DNA of 64,000 nucleotides. Origin: Mixta gaviniae (GTDB lineage: Bacteria; Pseudomonadota; Gammaproteobacteria; Enterobacterales; Enterobacteriaceae). The stretch's first letter is position 1. Each line of letters opens with the position of its first letter. Positions 1 to 9,330 of this stretch are shown piece by piece. The notes beneath the pieces were generated by a model. It saw nothing but the letters and a program-made list of their open reading frames with translations. It was not told where the DNA came from and made no database searches. A program made the translations under genes and the position numbers. The DNA is taken from positions 806,001 through 870,000 of the forward strand of contig NZ_CP026377.1 of NCBI RefSeq assembly GCF_002953195.1, written 5' to 3'.

Positions 1-2
1 CG

Positions 3-1585
3 GATTCGCTACTGCTGGAAGAGATCGGGCTGGATGGCGTCACGACGCGTTACGATTATGACGCCTGCGGCCGCACCGTCTCCCGCACATTCGCCGCGGG
101 TTATCCCGAGGCGATCACTCATACCTTCAGCTGGAGCGCCGCCGGTCAGCTGCTGTCGCGTGCCACGCCGGAGATGCAGACGCGCTGGCATTATACGGCC
201 GCCGGCCTGCCTGAGCGGATTACGCAGCATCCGGCGCTGGGCGACGGGCTCTGGAGCCAGCAGGCCGAGCAGGCGCTGACGTTTGAGTATGATGCTTTGG
301 GGCGTGTCATCAAAGAGCAGGGCGAGAATGGCGCGCTGAGCCGCACTTACGACGCGCTGGGCAACCAGACCGCTCTCCGCCTGCCCGACGGGCGCCAGCT
401 GAAGCAGCTCTATTACGGCAGCGGACATCTGCTGAGCATCGCGCTCGACGGTCTGCCGGTCAGTGACTTCACCCGTGACGAACTGCACCGCGAGGTGAGC
501 CGCACCCAGGGGCTGCTCACCAGCCGCACGGAGTATGACCGCCTGGGCAGGATACGGCAGCGCGACGTGTTCAGCGGCAGTGCGCAGCGTCCGGCGCCGC
601 GACGCTGGTCCCGGCGCTGGGACTATGACTGGCGCAACAATCTGGTCCGCGAGGAGCGCGACGACAACCCGTTCAGCTGGCACCGCTGGCGCTATGACGA
701 CGCCGGGCGGCTGCTGACCCAGGACGGCACGCTGCCGGGGCAGGAGGCGTGGCGCTGGGACGCGGCGGGCAACCCGCTGGAGAGCGGGGCGCTGCCGGTG
801 CGCCATAACCGGGTGACGCAGCTGAACGGCTTCCGCTGGCGCTACGACGTGCACGGACGCACCACGGAGAAGGAGAGCGCGCAGGTACGCTGGCGCTACC
901 GCTACGATGCGGAACACCGGCTGACGGAGGTCATCAGCGAGCCGAAGGACCGCAACCGGCCGCAGGTAGAGGTGAGCTTCCGCTACGACCCGCTGGGGCG
1001 GCGGATCAGCAAAACGCGACGGCAGACGCTTAACGGGCTGCCGCAGGGAAAGGCGGTGACCACGCACTTTGTCTGGGACGGTTTCCGGCTGCTGCAGGAA
1101 ATACACGACGGGGTGCCGCTGACATACGTCTACAGCGATGCGGGCAGCCATGAGCCGCTGGCGCGCATCGACGGCGTCACCGACCCGGAAATCTTCTGGT
1201 ACCACTGCCATCCGAACGGCACGCCGGAGCGGATGACGGATGCGGAAGGGGAGCTGCGCTGGGAGGGACAGAACAGTGCATGGGGCAAACTGCTGCGCGA
1301 GACGGCGCTGCAGGGCACGGGATTCGCGCAGAACCTGCGGATGCAGGGCCAGTACCTGGACCGTGACAAATCTGCCGGGAGCAGATTTGAACAGCGCTTC
1401 AGCGCTGGCCCCAAAGGGGCGAGCCTCATGGATGAGGCGAGTAGTCAGGTCTGCACTACAATCTGTTTCGTTACTACGACCCGGACAGCGGCCGGTTCAC
1501 CCAGCAGGACCCGATAGGGCTGGCGGGTGGGATTAACCTTTATCAGTATGCGCCGAATGCGCTGGGATGGGTCGATCCGTGGGGG
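3..1585 (+). pseudogene. Rhs core, 3' part (lineage A), frame broken before the toxin tip
   Basis: This is the distal part of an Rhs/YD-repeat protein whose 5' end lies outside the window. The reading frame is open from the left edge and shows repeated YD units such as RYDYDACGR, EYDALGR, RYDDAGR and RYDPLGRR. Rhs cores form a hollow shell around a C-terminal toxin (family knowledge). The core frame stops at 1517 because a 74-bp hairpin element is inserted at 1365-1438. The expected end of the core ([16 protein letters not shown], then INLYQYAPN and the DPWGL junction) continues from 1439 in the -1 frame and leads into the toxin tip that follows. It is scored as broken because core and tip cannot be read as one protein without a frameshift. 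Confidence 0.85.
1365..1438 (+). repeat. 74-bp four-hairpin element, copy 1
   Basis: The insert lies between the codons for QYLDR and the expected EYSGLHYN of the Rhs core. It contains four consecutive inverted repeats: CAAATCTGC/GCAGATTTG, CAGCGC/GCGCTG, GCCCC/GGGGC and CTCAT/ATGAG. Its flanks share GA, which could be a 2-bp target duplication. Its length is not a multiple of three, so it shifts the frame. Four more full copies sit at the same position in other rhs fragments of this window. I do not recognise the family. Confidence 0.8.
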
Positions 1586-2026
1586 TTGAGTAAATGCAGA
1601 CCTGACTTTTATGTAGGGCCAGAGGGACCGAAAGCGACCATGCCATCCACTGCTTATCGTCACATGAAATATATGGAACCTGATGGCTCAATTAATAAGT
1701 TTGTACCCTCGACCTTGGAAAGTAAAGCTGCACCTGTTACATATTTCGGGTTTGATAAATACGCTTCCGGTAGTGTTGCCAGAGATGGCTTTCAGATCGC
1801 TCCGTCATGGAGTGATGCCCGCATGCGTGGAACCTTCGATACATTACAATTGTATAAAAATGGCAAACCTACAGCTTTTGTTCCTAAGTGGGATGGTAAT
1901 ACTCACCCTACTAAAGTTGAACCTTTTGCTGCTGCATACCCTGAGTATGGAAAAGGTGGCGCGGTGCAATTACATGCAGATGGTCAGGTTATTAATTTTG
2001 ATTCTATAGAAATATTACCGGATTAA
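1586..2026 (+). CDS. Rhs C-terminal toxin tip, unrecognised family T1, copy 1
   Basis: This AT-rich variable domain follows the DPWGL junction and is in frame with the Rhs tail beginning at 1439. It is about 146 residues long and has no signal peptide. Conserved blocks shared with two decayed copies at 15.7 and 16.3 kb are [18 protein letters not shown] and FDSIEILP. The drop in GC at the junction and the small gene directly behind it are the pattern of an rhs toxin/immunity cassette. The biochemical activity is unknown to me. The TTG in the DPWGL motif is used as nominal start, but natural expression would require reading through from the core. Confidence 0.65.
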   Translation: MSKCRPDFYVGPEGPKATMPSTAYRHMKYMEPDGSINKFVPSTLESKAAPVTYFGFDKYASGSVARDGFQIAPSWSDARMRGTFDTLQLYKNGKPTAFVPKWDGNTHPTKVEPFAAAYPEYGKGGAVQLHADGQVINFDSIEILPD

Positions 2027-2030
2027 ATAA

Positions 2031-2258
2031 ATGTATATTTTAGAAAGAAAAGATGCTGAAATAATGTTGCTTGAACTATTAAAGAGAACTTTAAAAAACC
2101 AGTCTGATATTGATGAGTTAATGGATTTGGCAAAAAGGAATAAGCACTCTATTCCTATGAAAGGTATAAGACATAAATATGACGCTATGGAGAAAAATAT
2201 ATTAACAGCAAAAGACATAGATGATCTTGATACCTTAATGCATTTTTATGGCCCATGA
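2031..2258 (+). CDS. Putative immunity protein for toxin T1, copy 1
   Basis: A 75-residue, charged, AT-rich small protein starts 4 bases after the toxin stop. The position suggests the cognate immunity partner. No signal peptide or membrane segment is visible, so a cytoplasmic partner is likely. The proteins at 15982 and 16367 occupy the same position behind related toxin remnants but differ strongly in sequence, as expected for immunity proteins that co-evolve with their toxins. Confidence 0.6.
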   Translation: MYILERKDAEIMLLELLKRTLKNQSDIDELMDLAKRNKHSIPMKGIRHKYDAMEKNILTAKDIDDLDTLMHFYGP

Positions 2259-2353
2259 TTTTATAGTTAATTAAATTCAATTTGTATAAATAAAGTCAAA
2301 CTTAATCTTAATGATCTTTAGGGACTTTACCGTCAGGGGCTGATCTGTACTGC

Positions 2354-3117
2354 CGCAGCTGAACGGCTTCCGCTGGCGCTACGACGTGCACGGACGCACC
2401 ACGGAGAAGGAGAGCGCGCAGGTACGCTGGCGCTACCGCTACGATGCGGAACACCGGCTGACGGAGGTCATCAGCGAGCCGAAGGACCGCAACCGGCCGC
2501 AGGTAGAGGTGAGCTTCCGCTACGACCCGCTGGGGCGGCGGATCAGCAAAACGCGACGGCAGACGCTTAACGGGCTGCCGCAGGGAAAGGCGGTGACCAC
2601 GCACTTTGTCTGGGACGGTTTCCGGCTGCTGCAGGAAATCCACGATGGTGTGCCGCTGACGTACGTCTACAGCGATGCGGGCAGCCATGAGCCGCTGGCG
2701 CGCATCGACGGCGTCACCGACCCGGAAATCTTCTGGTACCACTGCCATCCGAACGGCACGCCGGAGCGGATGACGGATGCGGAAGGGGAGCTGCGCTGGG
2801 AGGGACAGAACAGTGCATGGGGCAAACTGCTGCGCGAGACGGCGCTGCAGGGCACGGGATTCGCGCAGAACCTGCGGATGCAGGGCCAGTACCTGGACCG
2901 TGACAAATCTGCGGGGAGCAGATTTGAACAGCGCGTCAGCGCTGGCCCCGAAGGGGCGAGACTCATGGATGAGGCGAGTATTCAGGCCTGCACTACAATC
3001 TGTTTCGTTACTACGACCCGGACAGCGGACGTTTTACGCAGCAGGACCCGATAGGACTGGCGGGGGGGATAAACCTTTATCAGTATGCGCCGAATGCTTT
3101 AAGCTGGATTGACCCTT
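2354..3117 (+). pseudogene. Displaced Rhs core fragment, lineage A, second copy
   Basis: This starts abruptly at CGCAGCTGAACGGC and repeats 817-1450 almost base for base, so it is a roughly 630-bp direct repeat without a start codon or the first part of the gene. The core frame runs to 3054 and is broken by a hairpin element at 2902-2975. The tail then reads [10 protein letters not shown] and [19 protein letters not shown] further one-base loss in GGGG at 3118-3121 (other copies have five G) puts the toxin in yet another frame. Confidence 0.8.
2902..2975 (+). repeat. 74-bp four-hairpin element, copy 2
   Basis: It is inserted at the same Rhs codon as copy 1. It differs in loops and linkers (cgggga for ccggga in loop 1, gtca for ttca in loop 2, gaa for aaa in loop 3, and the linker before hairpin 4), while all four stems are unchanged. 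Confidence 0.8.
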
Positions 3118-3649
3118 GGGGTTATCGTGCAGGAATAGCTGGAACGATTTTCAAAGTAAAACGAAGGGTGTTTTTTCGTCGAGGAATGCTGCTGCAAGAG
3201 CTTATAAAGCAGTAAAAGGAAAATTAAAGCCGAACTTTCCAAATCCGATAACATACCTTGATAAAACACATGTTGAAAAACATTTGGAAAAGTTTAGTGA
3301 TGGCGTTTCAAAAATCACTTGGGGTGTTAATCGTGCTGAGATAGGTCCTCCTGGAGGGCATTTTGTCATGCCAAAACATGTTGCAGACGATATCGTTATA
3401 AAGTCAGGTGGAGATATTAAAAAAATTGAAAGTTTACTTGGTTTAAATCCGGGAGATCTTGGAGATACACCGGTAAGGATTGATATTTATAATCCTACAG
3501 GTTTAAGGATGCCGTCTGGTAATGAGCCCGGGGCAAATGAGTTCTGGTTGCCGGGTGGGAAAACTTCAGGTGGAATTCCTGAAGCAGTTATAGATCAGAC
3601 ACCAGTCTCTGAAGCTATAATCAGCAAGTTGAATGATGTTAATTTATAA
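3116..3649 (+). CDS. Rhs C-terminal toxin tip, unrecognised family T2, copy 1
   Basis: About 177 residues follow the DPWG junction with loss of one G at the junction. The C-terminal half has NPTGLRMPSGNEPGANEFW followed by LPGGKTSGGIPEAVID. A related tip at 8909-9325 has the matching blocks [21 protein letters not shown], so both belong to one family. No function is recognised. The position before a small immunity-like gene supports the toxin call. Confidence 0.6.
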   Translation: MGLSCRNSWNDFQSKTKGVFSSRNAAARAYKAVKGKLKPNFPNPITYLDKTHVEKHLEKFSDGVSKITWGVNRAEIGPPGGHFVMPKHVADDIVIKSGGDIKKIESLLGLNPGDLGDTPVRIDIYNPTGLRMPSGNEPGANEFWLPGGKTSGGIPEAVIDQTPVSEAIISKLNDVNL

Positions 3650-3666
3650 CGAATATGGTTGTTTTT

Positions 3667-3882
3667 ATGAAGAATATAATTTTTACCAAATACGGTATAG
3701 ATATAATCAAAGATGAAGAAAAATATTATATAAAATATGACTCAGGAGATTTATCTGGTAAAGAAAAAGAGTCTGAGATTAGTGAAGAAGAAGCATTGAA
3801 AGCTATGGTAGGCCCGCAGGAAGCTTATGAGGTAATTATTGAGACACAGAATAGAGAAAGAGGATATAAATCTCTTTTTTAG
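3667..3882 (+). CDS. Putative immunity protein for toxin T2, copy 1
   Basis: A small acidic protein of about 71 residues begins 17 bases after the toxin stop. An upstream GTG/ATG at 3655 would add four residues. The block YYIKYDSGDLSGKEKESEI, followed by SEEEA, is seen. It is cytoplasmic by composition. The call rests on position and size. Confidence 0.55.
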   Translation: MKNIIFTKYGIDIIKDEEKYYIKYDSGDLSGKEKESEISEEEALKAMVGPQEAYEVIIETQNRERGYKSLF

Positions 3883-3934
3883 AATTAATCATTTTAGAAT
3901 GTAGTTAACGGTCTAGTCTGCTAACGCTCACTAA

Positions 3935-4330
3935 AGGCATCACTGACCCCGAAATCTTCTGGTACCACGGCCAGCCGAACGGCACGCCGGAGCGGATGAC
4001 GGATGCGGAAGGGGAGTTACGCAGGGAAGGGCAGAACAGCGCGTGGGGCGGTGCTGCAGGGCACGGGATTCGCGCAGAACCTGCGGATGCAGGGCCAGTA
4101 CCTGGACCGTGACAAATCTGCCGGGAGCAGATTTGAACAGCGCTTCAGCGCTGGCCCCAAAGGGGCGAGCCTCATGGATGAGGCGAGTAGTCAGGCCTGC
4201 ACTACAATCTGTTTCGTTACTACGACCCGGACAGCGGACGGTTCACCCAGCCGGATCCGATAGGACTGGCGGGGGGATAAACCTTTATCAGTATGCGCCG
4301 AATGCGCTGGGATGGGGCGATCCGTGGGGG
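3935..4330 (+). pseudogene. Displaced Rhs core fragment, lineage A, third copy
   Basis: This fragment begins near TDPEIFWYHG and lacks the start of the gene. It has lost a stretch relative to the other copies (NSAWG joins directly to LQGTGFAQNLRM), carries the hairpin element at 4111-4184, and has six instead of seven G at 4271-4276 in the [13 protein letters not shown] region. The tail is therefore split over three frames before DPWGL. Confidence 0.75.
4111..4184 (+). repeat. 74-bp four-hairpin element, copy 3
   Basis: Same insertion point and same four stems as copy 1. The loop of hairpin 3 is AAA, as in copy 1. Confidence 0.8.
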
Positions 4331-4741
4331 TTATCAAAGACTTGTAAAGACCCGTCAAAAGAAGCGACACAGTGGCAAGGGCCGCATAACCGTGATTATC
4401 CAGGCATAGATACGTATGAAAATAGGATCCTAAAAAAAGGGACAGTTTTATATGCTTTATATCCCAATGGAAATCAACTACCTTCTTATACGGTTACATA
4501 TCCTACCGTAAGGCAATATCATGGTGATACTCTAGGTTATCATGAAGCTTTACAGGTAAAATTAAACCCTGCATTTCCGGTAAGGGCTCAAGTTAAAGCA
4601 TTTTATGTTTCAGAAGATATTTTTGTGGCTACTGGACGCGCAACTGCTAACCCTCAATGGGGTAAAGGAGGAGGAATGCAGTTTTACATTCCAGAAGAGG
4701 TACGTAATAAGCTTATACCGGGAAAGGTTATCGATATATGA
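4331..4741 (+). CDS. Rhs C-terminal toxin tip, TNT-like (possible NAD glycohydrolase), copy 1
   Basis: The tip is about 136 residues after DPWGLSK. Visible blocks are [15 protein letters not shown], a central YHEALQVKL, and a C-terminal WGKGGGMQF, then a short tail ending in GKVIDI. A C-terminal GGG-x-Q signature after a xxGTVLxR/Y-like strand resembles the tuberculosis necrotizing toxin (TNT) fold, an NAD(P)+ glycohydrolase family. That assignment is by eye only and remains uncertain. A clear homologue is at 12387-12797. It overlaps the following immunity gene by ATGA. Confidence 0.55.
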   Translation, partial: LSKTCKDPSKEATQWQGPHNRDYPGIDTYENRILKKGTVLYALYPNGNQLPSYTVTYPTVRQYHGDTLGYHEALQVKLNPAFPVRAQVKAFYVSEDIFVATGRATANPQWGKGGGMQFYIPEEVRNKLIPGKVIDI

Positions 4742-5210
4742 AAAAAATGAATATTGATTTTTTCACTGGAAGGTTGTTGATAAATGATAATGAATTGCTC
4801 CTTTGGAGTTATGATGATTTCGTAACGTCAGAATTTTATGTGAGCAATAAAGAAATTAAGAAAAATGGAGGTGTGTATTTCAACTTTCCTGAAGTAAATT
4901 GGATGGGTAAAAACTTTTTCATGGAAATCAGGCCATCCATAAATAATTTCCCTCCCACTATTTTTTTGATTGATAGAACGAGTGATTTTTTTTATTCATT
5001 AAAAAATTGGGAAGATAGAGCTAATTTAGAATTATTGCATGAAGAGGAATGTAATTTAATAACGTGGGTACGAGATAAAATTGAGGGGGAGTAGAAAAGA
5101 AAATTATAAAACCGCCTTATGGTATAGAATGGATATATGGTTGGGGTAGTATAGCTGTACAAACAAACAAGAGAGATTTTAATTGTGGGATATATATATC
5201 ATGGCTATAG
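4738..5210 (+). pseudogene. Immunity gene for the TNT-like toxin, frameshifted
   Basis: The start codon overlaps the toxin stop (ATGA). The frame stops at 5094 after 118 residues, but the next 116 bases in another frame encode EWIYGWGSIAVQTNKRDFNC and GIYISWL, which matches the C-terminus of the intact homologue at 12794-13270 ([21 protein letters not shown]). Restoring one G in the run 5085-5089 would rejoin the two parts. The shared motif LIDxxSDxFxSxxxW is in the first part. Confidence 0.65.
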
Positions 5211-5381
5211 GGTTATCATTTATTTTAGACGATTGGAATGCGTTTAAATTAAATGTGGGTGAGTAATTGATGTAAGAAATAATAATAATTATATAGGTTT
5301 ATCATGAGTGGTTAACGAGTTGTTAAGATATCGATAAATAAATCACTTGAGATTAAAAAATAATTGATTGTTAAAAAAATT

Positions 5382-5565
5382 TTGGTGGATATTGTAAATG
5401 CATATGAAATGGAATTGAATTATATTAATTATTATCCATTAAAATATAATGAGATATAAGGTTCAGCGAAAGCTTTCCTTGAGATTTGTAATGATTATGA
5501 CAATCATTTTTTTATAAAGCCTGAGGTACGTAAGTTTCGGTTGGACAATATTTTAATAATTGACC
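5382..5565 (+). pseudogene. Remnant of a small AT-rich gene (orphan immunity fragment?)
   Basis: One frame reads LVDIVNAYEMELNYINYYPL, a stop at 5457-5459, then KAFLEICNDYDNHFFIKPEV and RKFRLDNILIID. No start codon or ribosome site is seen. The composition is like that of the immunity genes. It ends where the next rhs tail begins. The 170 bases before it (5211-5381) hold nothing I can identify. Confidence 0.3.
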
Positions 5566-5568
5566 TAG

Positions 5569-5692
5569 TCTGTTTCGTTACTACGACCCGGACAGCGGAC
5601 GTTTTACGCAGCCGGACCCGACAGGGCTGGCGGGCGGGATTAACCTTTATCAGTATGCGCCGAATGCGCTGGGATGGGTCGATCCGTGGGGG
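5569..5692 (+). pseudogene. Short Rhs tail fragment, lineage A
   Basis: Only the last 40 codons of the core are present: [34 protein letters not shown] and VDPWGL. It begins inside the LHYNLF codons and continues in frame into the toxin tip. Confidence 0.8.
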
Positions 5693-6076
5693 TTGAGGCG
5701 TTGCTCTACCAAGGCTGGCCGCAATCGTCGCATGGCAATGAATAAGGCAAAAGATACAGCTGGTATACCCAGATCTCAACAACATGAGAGCCACTGGCAG
5801 ATTGGTGATAATCGCAAAAAACAAGGCTATAGTAATTATGTGTATTCAGAAAACCCTACAGAATTTGGCAATTTCTATCAGTATAGAAATGCGGAAGGCC
5901 ATAAAGTTGTAGTTGTCGAACATACGAGTGACCCAAGAAATAAAATAGGTGATGCGCATTTTCATGCTGGCAAAGCAAAATCATCTCCTTATACATATGA
6001 TTTCAAAACAGATCGGTATGGTAAAATCCCCGCGGATAGCACAGGAGATCATCATATATATTATGACTATGACTAA
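5693..6076 (+). CDS. Rhs C-terminal toxin tip, EndoVII/HNH-like nuclease
   Basis: The tip is about 127 residues. The N-terminal block NRRMAMNKAKDTAGIP followed by RSQQ, then NFYQYRNAEG and VVVVEHTSDP with a late DAHFHAGKAK, is the layout of the EndoVII/HNH-fold polymorphic toxins (AK..GIP.S, then H and HxH as candidate catalytic and metal-binding residues). The same layout occurs in the tip at 13894-14232. Substrate DNA is inferred from the fold. It is in frame with the short rhs tail before it. Confidence 0.6.
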   Translation: MRRCSTKAGRNRRMAMNKAKDTAGIPRSQQHESHWQIGDNRKKQGYSNYVYSENPTEFGNFYQYRNAEGHKVVVVEHTSDPRNKIGDAHFHAGKAKSSPYTYDFKTDRYGKIPADSTGDHHIYYDYD

Positions 6077-6511
6077 CAAACAAATCTTAAAAAGAAAAAT
6101 TGCTTTAAATAAAGCGAGGTCTTTTTTAAGTTTTATTAAGGGTGTCTGTGACTTGGAGTTGGTTGAATGTGTGGGGGGGATATTGATGAATATCATAAAA
6201 AAATAAAGGGAATATATAGTTACCAAAGAGAATTCACTCCTAAACGAGAGGTTTCTTTAGATGAAATTAATCATGAAATTACAAAATGGCAGTGTGAGTG
6301 TATAGATTTTATAATAGGGAAGGAGGTGTTTATAGAAGTTAATGAGTTTTATTTTGCAACCTTTAAAATCCTTGATGGGTTGGATTTTTTAGAAAGTGTT
6401 TCTTTTGTGAAAGAAAATAATGATTTAGCTTTATTTGTTAGGTCCCCTAAAGGCGTGCTGGCATTTAGTGATGACGAATATACAATATCATTTTATGAAG
6501 AGCTGATTTAA
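6069..6511 (+). pseudogene. Immunity gene for the EndoVII-like toxin, frameshifted at a G run
   Basis: The ATG at 6069 overlaps the toxin end by 8 bases. The frame runs MTNKQILKRKIALNKARSFL and on to VECVGG, then fails in the seven-G run 6173-6179. With eight G it would continue as DIDEYHKKIKGIYSYQREFT through to 6511, giving a protein of about 147 residues. As written the two halves are in different frames. Confidence 0.6.
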
Positions 6512-6808
6512 TTAATTTGGAAAGATTTCATTTTATGAAAATAAACATTAAATCGTTGATATGCTTTTTATATAACTTTCGGGTACTGGACGGTTTATAG
6601 TACCGGTTAACCATCGTTAATAAAAGTGTACCATCGAGCGTTAATGATGCGGATGGTATAGTGCGATGAAGCAGTTAAAACGCCATCATTGGTGAGATAA
6701 GACCACCAGACCGCAAACAATTAATTGTTACATCATAGTAAGCCAACCATATTCAGCCGCTGTGCTACGTCGGGTAAAGTACCACCAGTTAAACAGTTAA
6801 ATCGGGAT
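6512..6808. other. Non-coding or fully decayed stretch
   Basis: No open frame with coding character was found. The first part is AT-rich and the second part has mixed composition. The only recognisable sequence is at its right edge, where GCACTATTATCTGTTCC is a degenerate form of the GLHYNLF codons of rhs. Confidence 0.4.
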
Positions 6809-6944
6809 GCACTATTATCTGTTCCTTTACTACGATTTCGACAGCGGCCGGTTTACCTAGCAGGTCCCTATAGCGCTGGCGGGCGGGATAAAACTTTATC
6901 AGTATGCGCCAAATGCGCTGGGATGGGTCGATCCGTGGGGGTTG
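6809..6944 (+). pseudogene. Degenerate Rhs tail fragment, lineage A
   Basis: It reads HYYLFLYYDFDSGRFT, then a TAG, then [17 protein letters not shown] and VDPWGL. The substitutions and the stop codon make it the most diverged lineage A tail in the window. Confidence 0.7.
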
Positions 6945-7339
6945 AGTAAGTGTTCTACCGATCCTTATAAGGGTGTAAAGAATGCTTCTGCATATTTAAA
7001 AAACAGGGTGCTCCAAGAAAATTCAGGAAACAAGTTTTAGAGTCTTTTGAAATAAACACTCTTAAAATACGTAAAGCGACAGAATCAGAATATGGGTTGA
7101 GATATTTTGATGGAATTAATGCTTATCCGAGAAGTCGCTATATATTTGAGACTTTTCCTGCAACAAGAGAAAGCCTTGCGGTTAAAATTGAATGGAACCA
7201 GTTGACTGATTTTCCTCAGTTTAAAGTTAAACCGGGTTCTGTCATCGTTGAAGGTAGAGCGTCAGCCCAAGGTATAGGGCTGACGGGTGGGCAGATACAA
7301 AAATATATAAATAACATCAATGACCTAATAGATTTATGA
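6945..7339 (+). pseudogene. Rhs C-terminal toxin tip, unrecognised family, frameshifted
   Basis: The tip starts [20 protein letters not shown] in frame with the rhs tail. It is shifted at GGG 7006-7008, where four G would give [20 protein letters not shown]. From there a clean frame runs to 7339 with FETFPATRESLAVKIEWNQ and VEGRASAQGIGLTGGQIQKY. I have a general memory of this FETFPA.RESLA.K.EWNQ block from other polymorphic toxins but cannot name an activity. It overlaps the next gene by ATGA. Confidence 0.6.
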
Positions 7340-7632
7340 AAATGAATAATAGAGATAAAACAATAGAAAAGTTAAAAAAGTGCATTGAACAGTTAAATAA
7401 GGTGCGTGTTGATAATGATGTGAGTGTGCTATCTATAAGCTCACCCGAGCAGATAGGGAGGTTTATAAATGTGTTTGAAGTTGCTTTGCATAAGTTATTG
7501 ACGAATAATATGCCTCCTAAAAATGAAAGGTCGCTTGGAATAGCGCAATTAGTAGCGGATCAATGGCCTTTTGACCTTGAACTGGCAAGTATAATTATTG
7601 ATGCAGAACAATCCTATAAAAAATATAATTAA
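7336..7632 (+). CDS. Putative immunity protein
   Basis: A 98-residue helical-looking protein whose ATG overlaps the toxin stop (ATGA), indicating translational coupling. It has no signal peptide. It is probably the partner of the frameshifted toxin just upstream and is itself intact. A terminator and a symE gene on the other strand follow. Confidence 0.65.
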   Translation: MKMNNRDKTIEKLKKCIEQLNKVRVDNDVSVLSISSPEQIGRFINVFEVALHKLLTNNMPPKNERSLGIAQLVADQWPFDLELASIIIDAEQSYKKYN

Positions 7633-7671
7633 AAAAACAGAAGCGATCTTAACGATCCTTCCGGCTTTTTC
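7631..7671 (+). terminator. Cassette terminator, copy 1
   Basis: The sequence GATCTTAACGATC lies between GAAG and CTTC, followed by CGGCTTTTTC. It is a weakened copy of the perfect hairpin at 26192-26231. Similar copies close several cassettes. Confidence 0.5.
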
Positions 7672-7674
7672 TCT

Positions 7675-7890
7675 TCAGCCGCATGGTGTCAGGATCAGAC
7701 AACCTTCCGCGATCCGCATCGTGACCGCCTGACCTGTCTCAAACCCCGGCTCGCGCAGCCACTTGCCGGTCAGGTTAAGCTCCGGGGTGCTGGAATCGCC
7801 CCGTTGCGGGCGGTATCCCACAATATAACGCTGCTCCACTTTCGCTGCTTTAACCGCAACCACTTCTGCCCTGGAATGCTTCTCAGCCAT
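7675..7890 (-). CDS. SymE-family toxin
   Basis: A 71-residue protein with the SymE core: a GYRPQRG strand, then LNLTGKWLREPGFETGQAVT and AEGCLILT. SymE is an SOS-associated RNA-cleaving toxin with an AbrB-like fold (family knowledge). ATG at 7890 is chosen over the TTG two codons upstream because AAGGGAG lies 7 bases before it. It is the only intact symE here. Fragments of symE-like genes lie at 9845, 23728, 25220, 26238 and 27955, each at a cassette border. No antisense symR could be confirmed. Confidence 0.75.
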   Translation of the reverse strand: MAEKHSRAEVVAVKAAKVEQRYIVGYRPQRGDSSTPELNLTGKWLREPGFETGQAVTMRIAEGCLILTPCG

Positions 7891-7923
7891 GAGCAACTCC
7901 CTTCAGTTGGTGGTGGTCAGCAG

Positions 7924-8908
7924 TGCCAGTCAGTGATTTTACCCGTGACGAGCTGCATCGGGAGGTGAGCCGTACCCAGGGACTGCTGACCAGCCGCACG
8001 GAGTATGACCGCCTGGGCAGGATACGGCAGCGCGACGTGTTCAGCGGCAGTGCGCAGCGTCCGGCGCCGCGACGCTGGTCCCGGCGCTGGGACTATGACT
8101 GGCGCAACAATCTGGTCCGCGAGGAGCGTGACGACAACCCGTTCAGCTGGCACCGCTGGCGCTATGACGTTCACGGGCGCACCACGGAGAAGGAGAGCGC
8201 GCAGGTACGCTGGCGCTACCGCTACGATGCGGAACACCGGCTGACGGAGGTCATCAGCGAGCCGAAGGACCGTAACCGGCCGCAGGTAGAGGTGAGCTTC
8301 CGCTACGACCCGCTGGGGCGGCGGCTCAGCAAAACGCGACGGCAGATGCTTAACGGGCAGCCGCAGGGAAAGGCGGTGACCACGCACTTTGTCTGGGACG
8401 GGTTCCGTCTGCTGCAGGAAATCCACGATGGTGTGCCGCTGACGTACGTCTACAGCGATGCGGGCAGCTATGAGCCGCTGGCGCGTATCGACGGCGTCAC
8501 GGACCCGGAAATCTTCTGGTTTCACTGCCAGCCGAACGGCACGCCGGAGCGGATGACGGATGCGGAAGGGGAGCTGCGCTGGGAGGGACAGAACAGTGCA
8601 TGGGGCAAACTGCTGCGCGAGACGGCGCTGCAGGGCACGGGATTCGCGCAGAACCTGCGGATGCAGGGCCAGTACCTGGACCGTGACAAATCTGCCGGGA
8701 GCAGATTTGAACAGCGCTTCAGCGCTGGCCCCGAAGGGGCGAGACTCATGGATGAGGCGAGTATTCAGGCCTGCACTACAATCTGTTTCGTTACTACGAC
8801 CCGGACAGCCGACGTTTTACCCAGCCGGACCCGATAGGGCTAAAAGGCGGGTTAAACTTATATGCGTATGCTCCAAACTCTCTCAAATATATTGATCCCC
8901 TTGGATTA
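7924..8908 (+). pseudogene. Displaced Rhs core fragment with internal deletion
   Basis: The open frame 7923-8837 starts at VSDFTRDELHREVSRTQGLL, without a gene start. Compared with the first copy it lacks about 156 bases (HRWRYD joins directly to VHGRTTEKE). It carries the hairpin element at 8685-8758. The tail differs from the other lineage A tails: [20 protein letters not shown] then PLGL, so a foreign end has been joined. The tail and the toxin share one frame. Confidence 0.8.
8685..8758 (+). repeat. 74-bp four-hairpin element, copy 4
   Basis: Same insertion codon and stems as the other copies. The loop of hairpin 3 is GAA and the linker before hairpin 4 is GAGA, as in copy 2. Confidence 0.8.
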
Positions 8909-9325
8909 TGTAAGGTTGAAAGCGCAAGAACGCGACAAGCGCAAATGTTACAAGATGATGTGGGATATAATATAAGTCCAAAAAGTTGGGATCAATATCC
9001 TGCAATTGGTCGAGATGGTACATTTATTACAGACAAAAAGGGTGCGTTAAAATATTTCAATGGCTTTGAAAATGGAGATGTGACCATATCTAAATTGCTT
9101 GCTTCGACAATTGAAAAGGATATGGGGTTATATCCAGGTTCATTAAATGATGGATTTAATATTAGAAAAATCGACGGGGTTACTAGCATGCAACCACGAA
9201 GTCCATTAAGTGGTAATGATTATTTCTTAGGTCCAGGCCAACATTTGCCGGGCGGGGCTCCAGAAATGGTGATAAACTCTGTACCAACTTCAATTCCAGT
9301 AATTATAAGGGTGAATGTAAATTGA
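8909..9325 (+). CDS. Rhs C-terminal toxin tip, family T2, copy 2
   Basis: About 138 residues after DPLGL. The C-terminal blocks [17 protein letters not shown] and [20 protein letters not shown] parallel those in the tip at 3116-3649. No catalytic motif is recognised. The frame is continuous with the rhs tail that starts after the hairpin element. Confidence 0.6.
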   Translation, partial: CKVESARTRQAQMLQDDVGYNISPKSWDQYPAIGRDGTFITDKKGALKYFNGFENGDVTISKLLASTIEKDMGLYPGSLNDGFNIRKIDGVTSMQPRSPLSGNDYFLGPGQHLPGGAPEMVINSVPTSIPVIIRVNVN

Positions 9326-9330
9326 ATAAG

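Noticed and set aside
9..1211. A 400-codon open frame on the minus strand opposite the rhs core, with similar ones at 2308-2748, 7917-8525, 16593-16895 and 26319-27068
   Set aside because: They are mirror frames of GC-rich YD-repeat codons, appear only where the core is present, and have arginine/valine/alanine-rich low-quality sequence without family features.
1586..2026. The TTG of the DPWGL junction as a genuine internal start for toxin tips
   Set aside because: GGGGG lies directly against the TTG with no spacing for a ribosome site, so independent initiation is not supported; it is used only as a nominal boundary.
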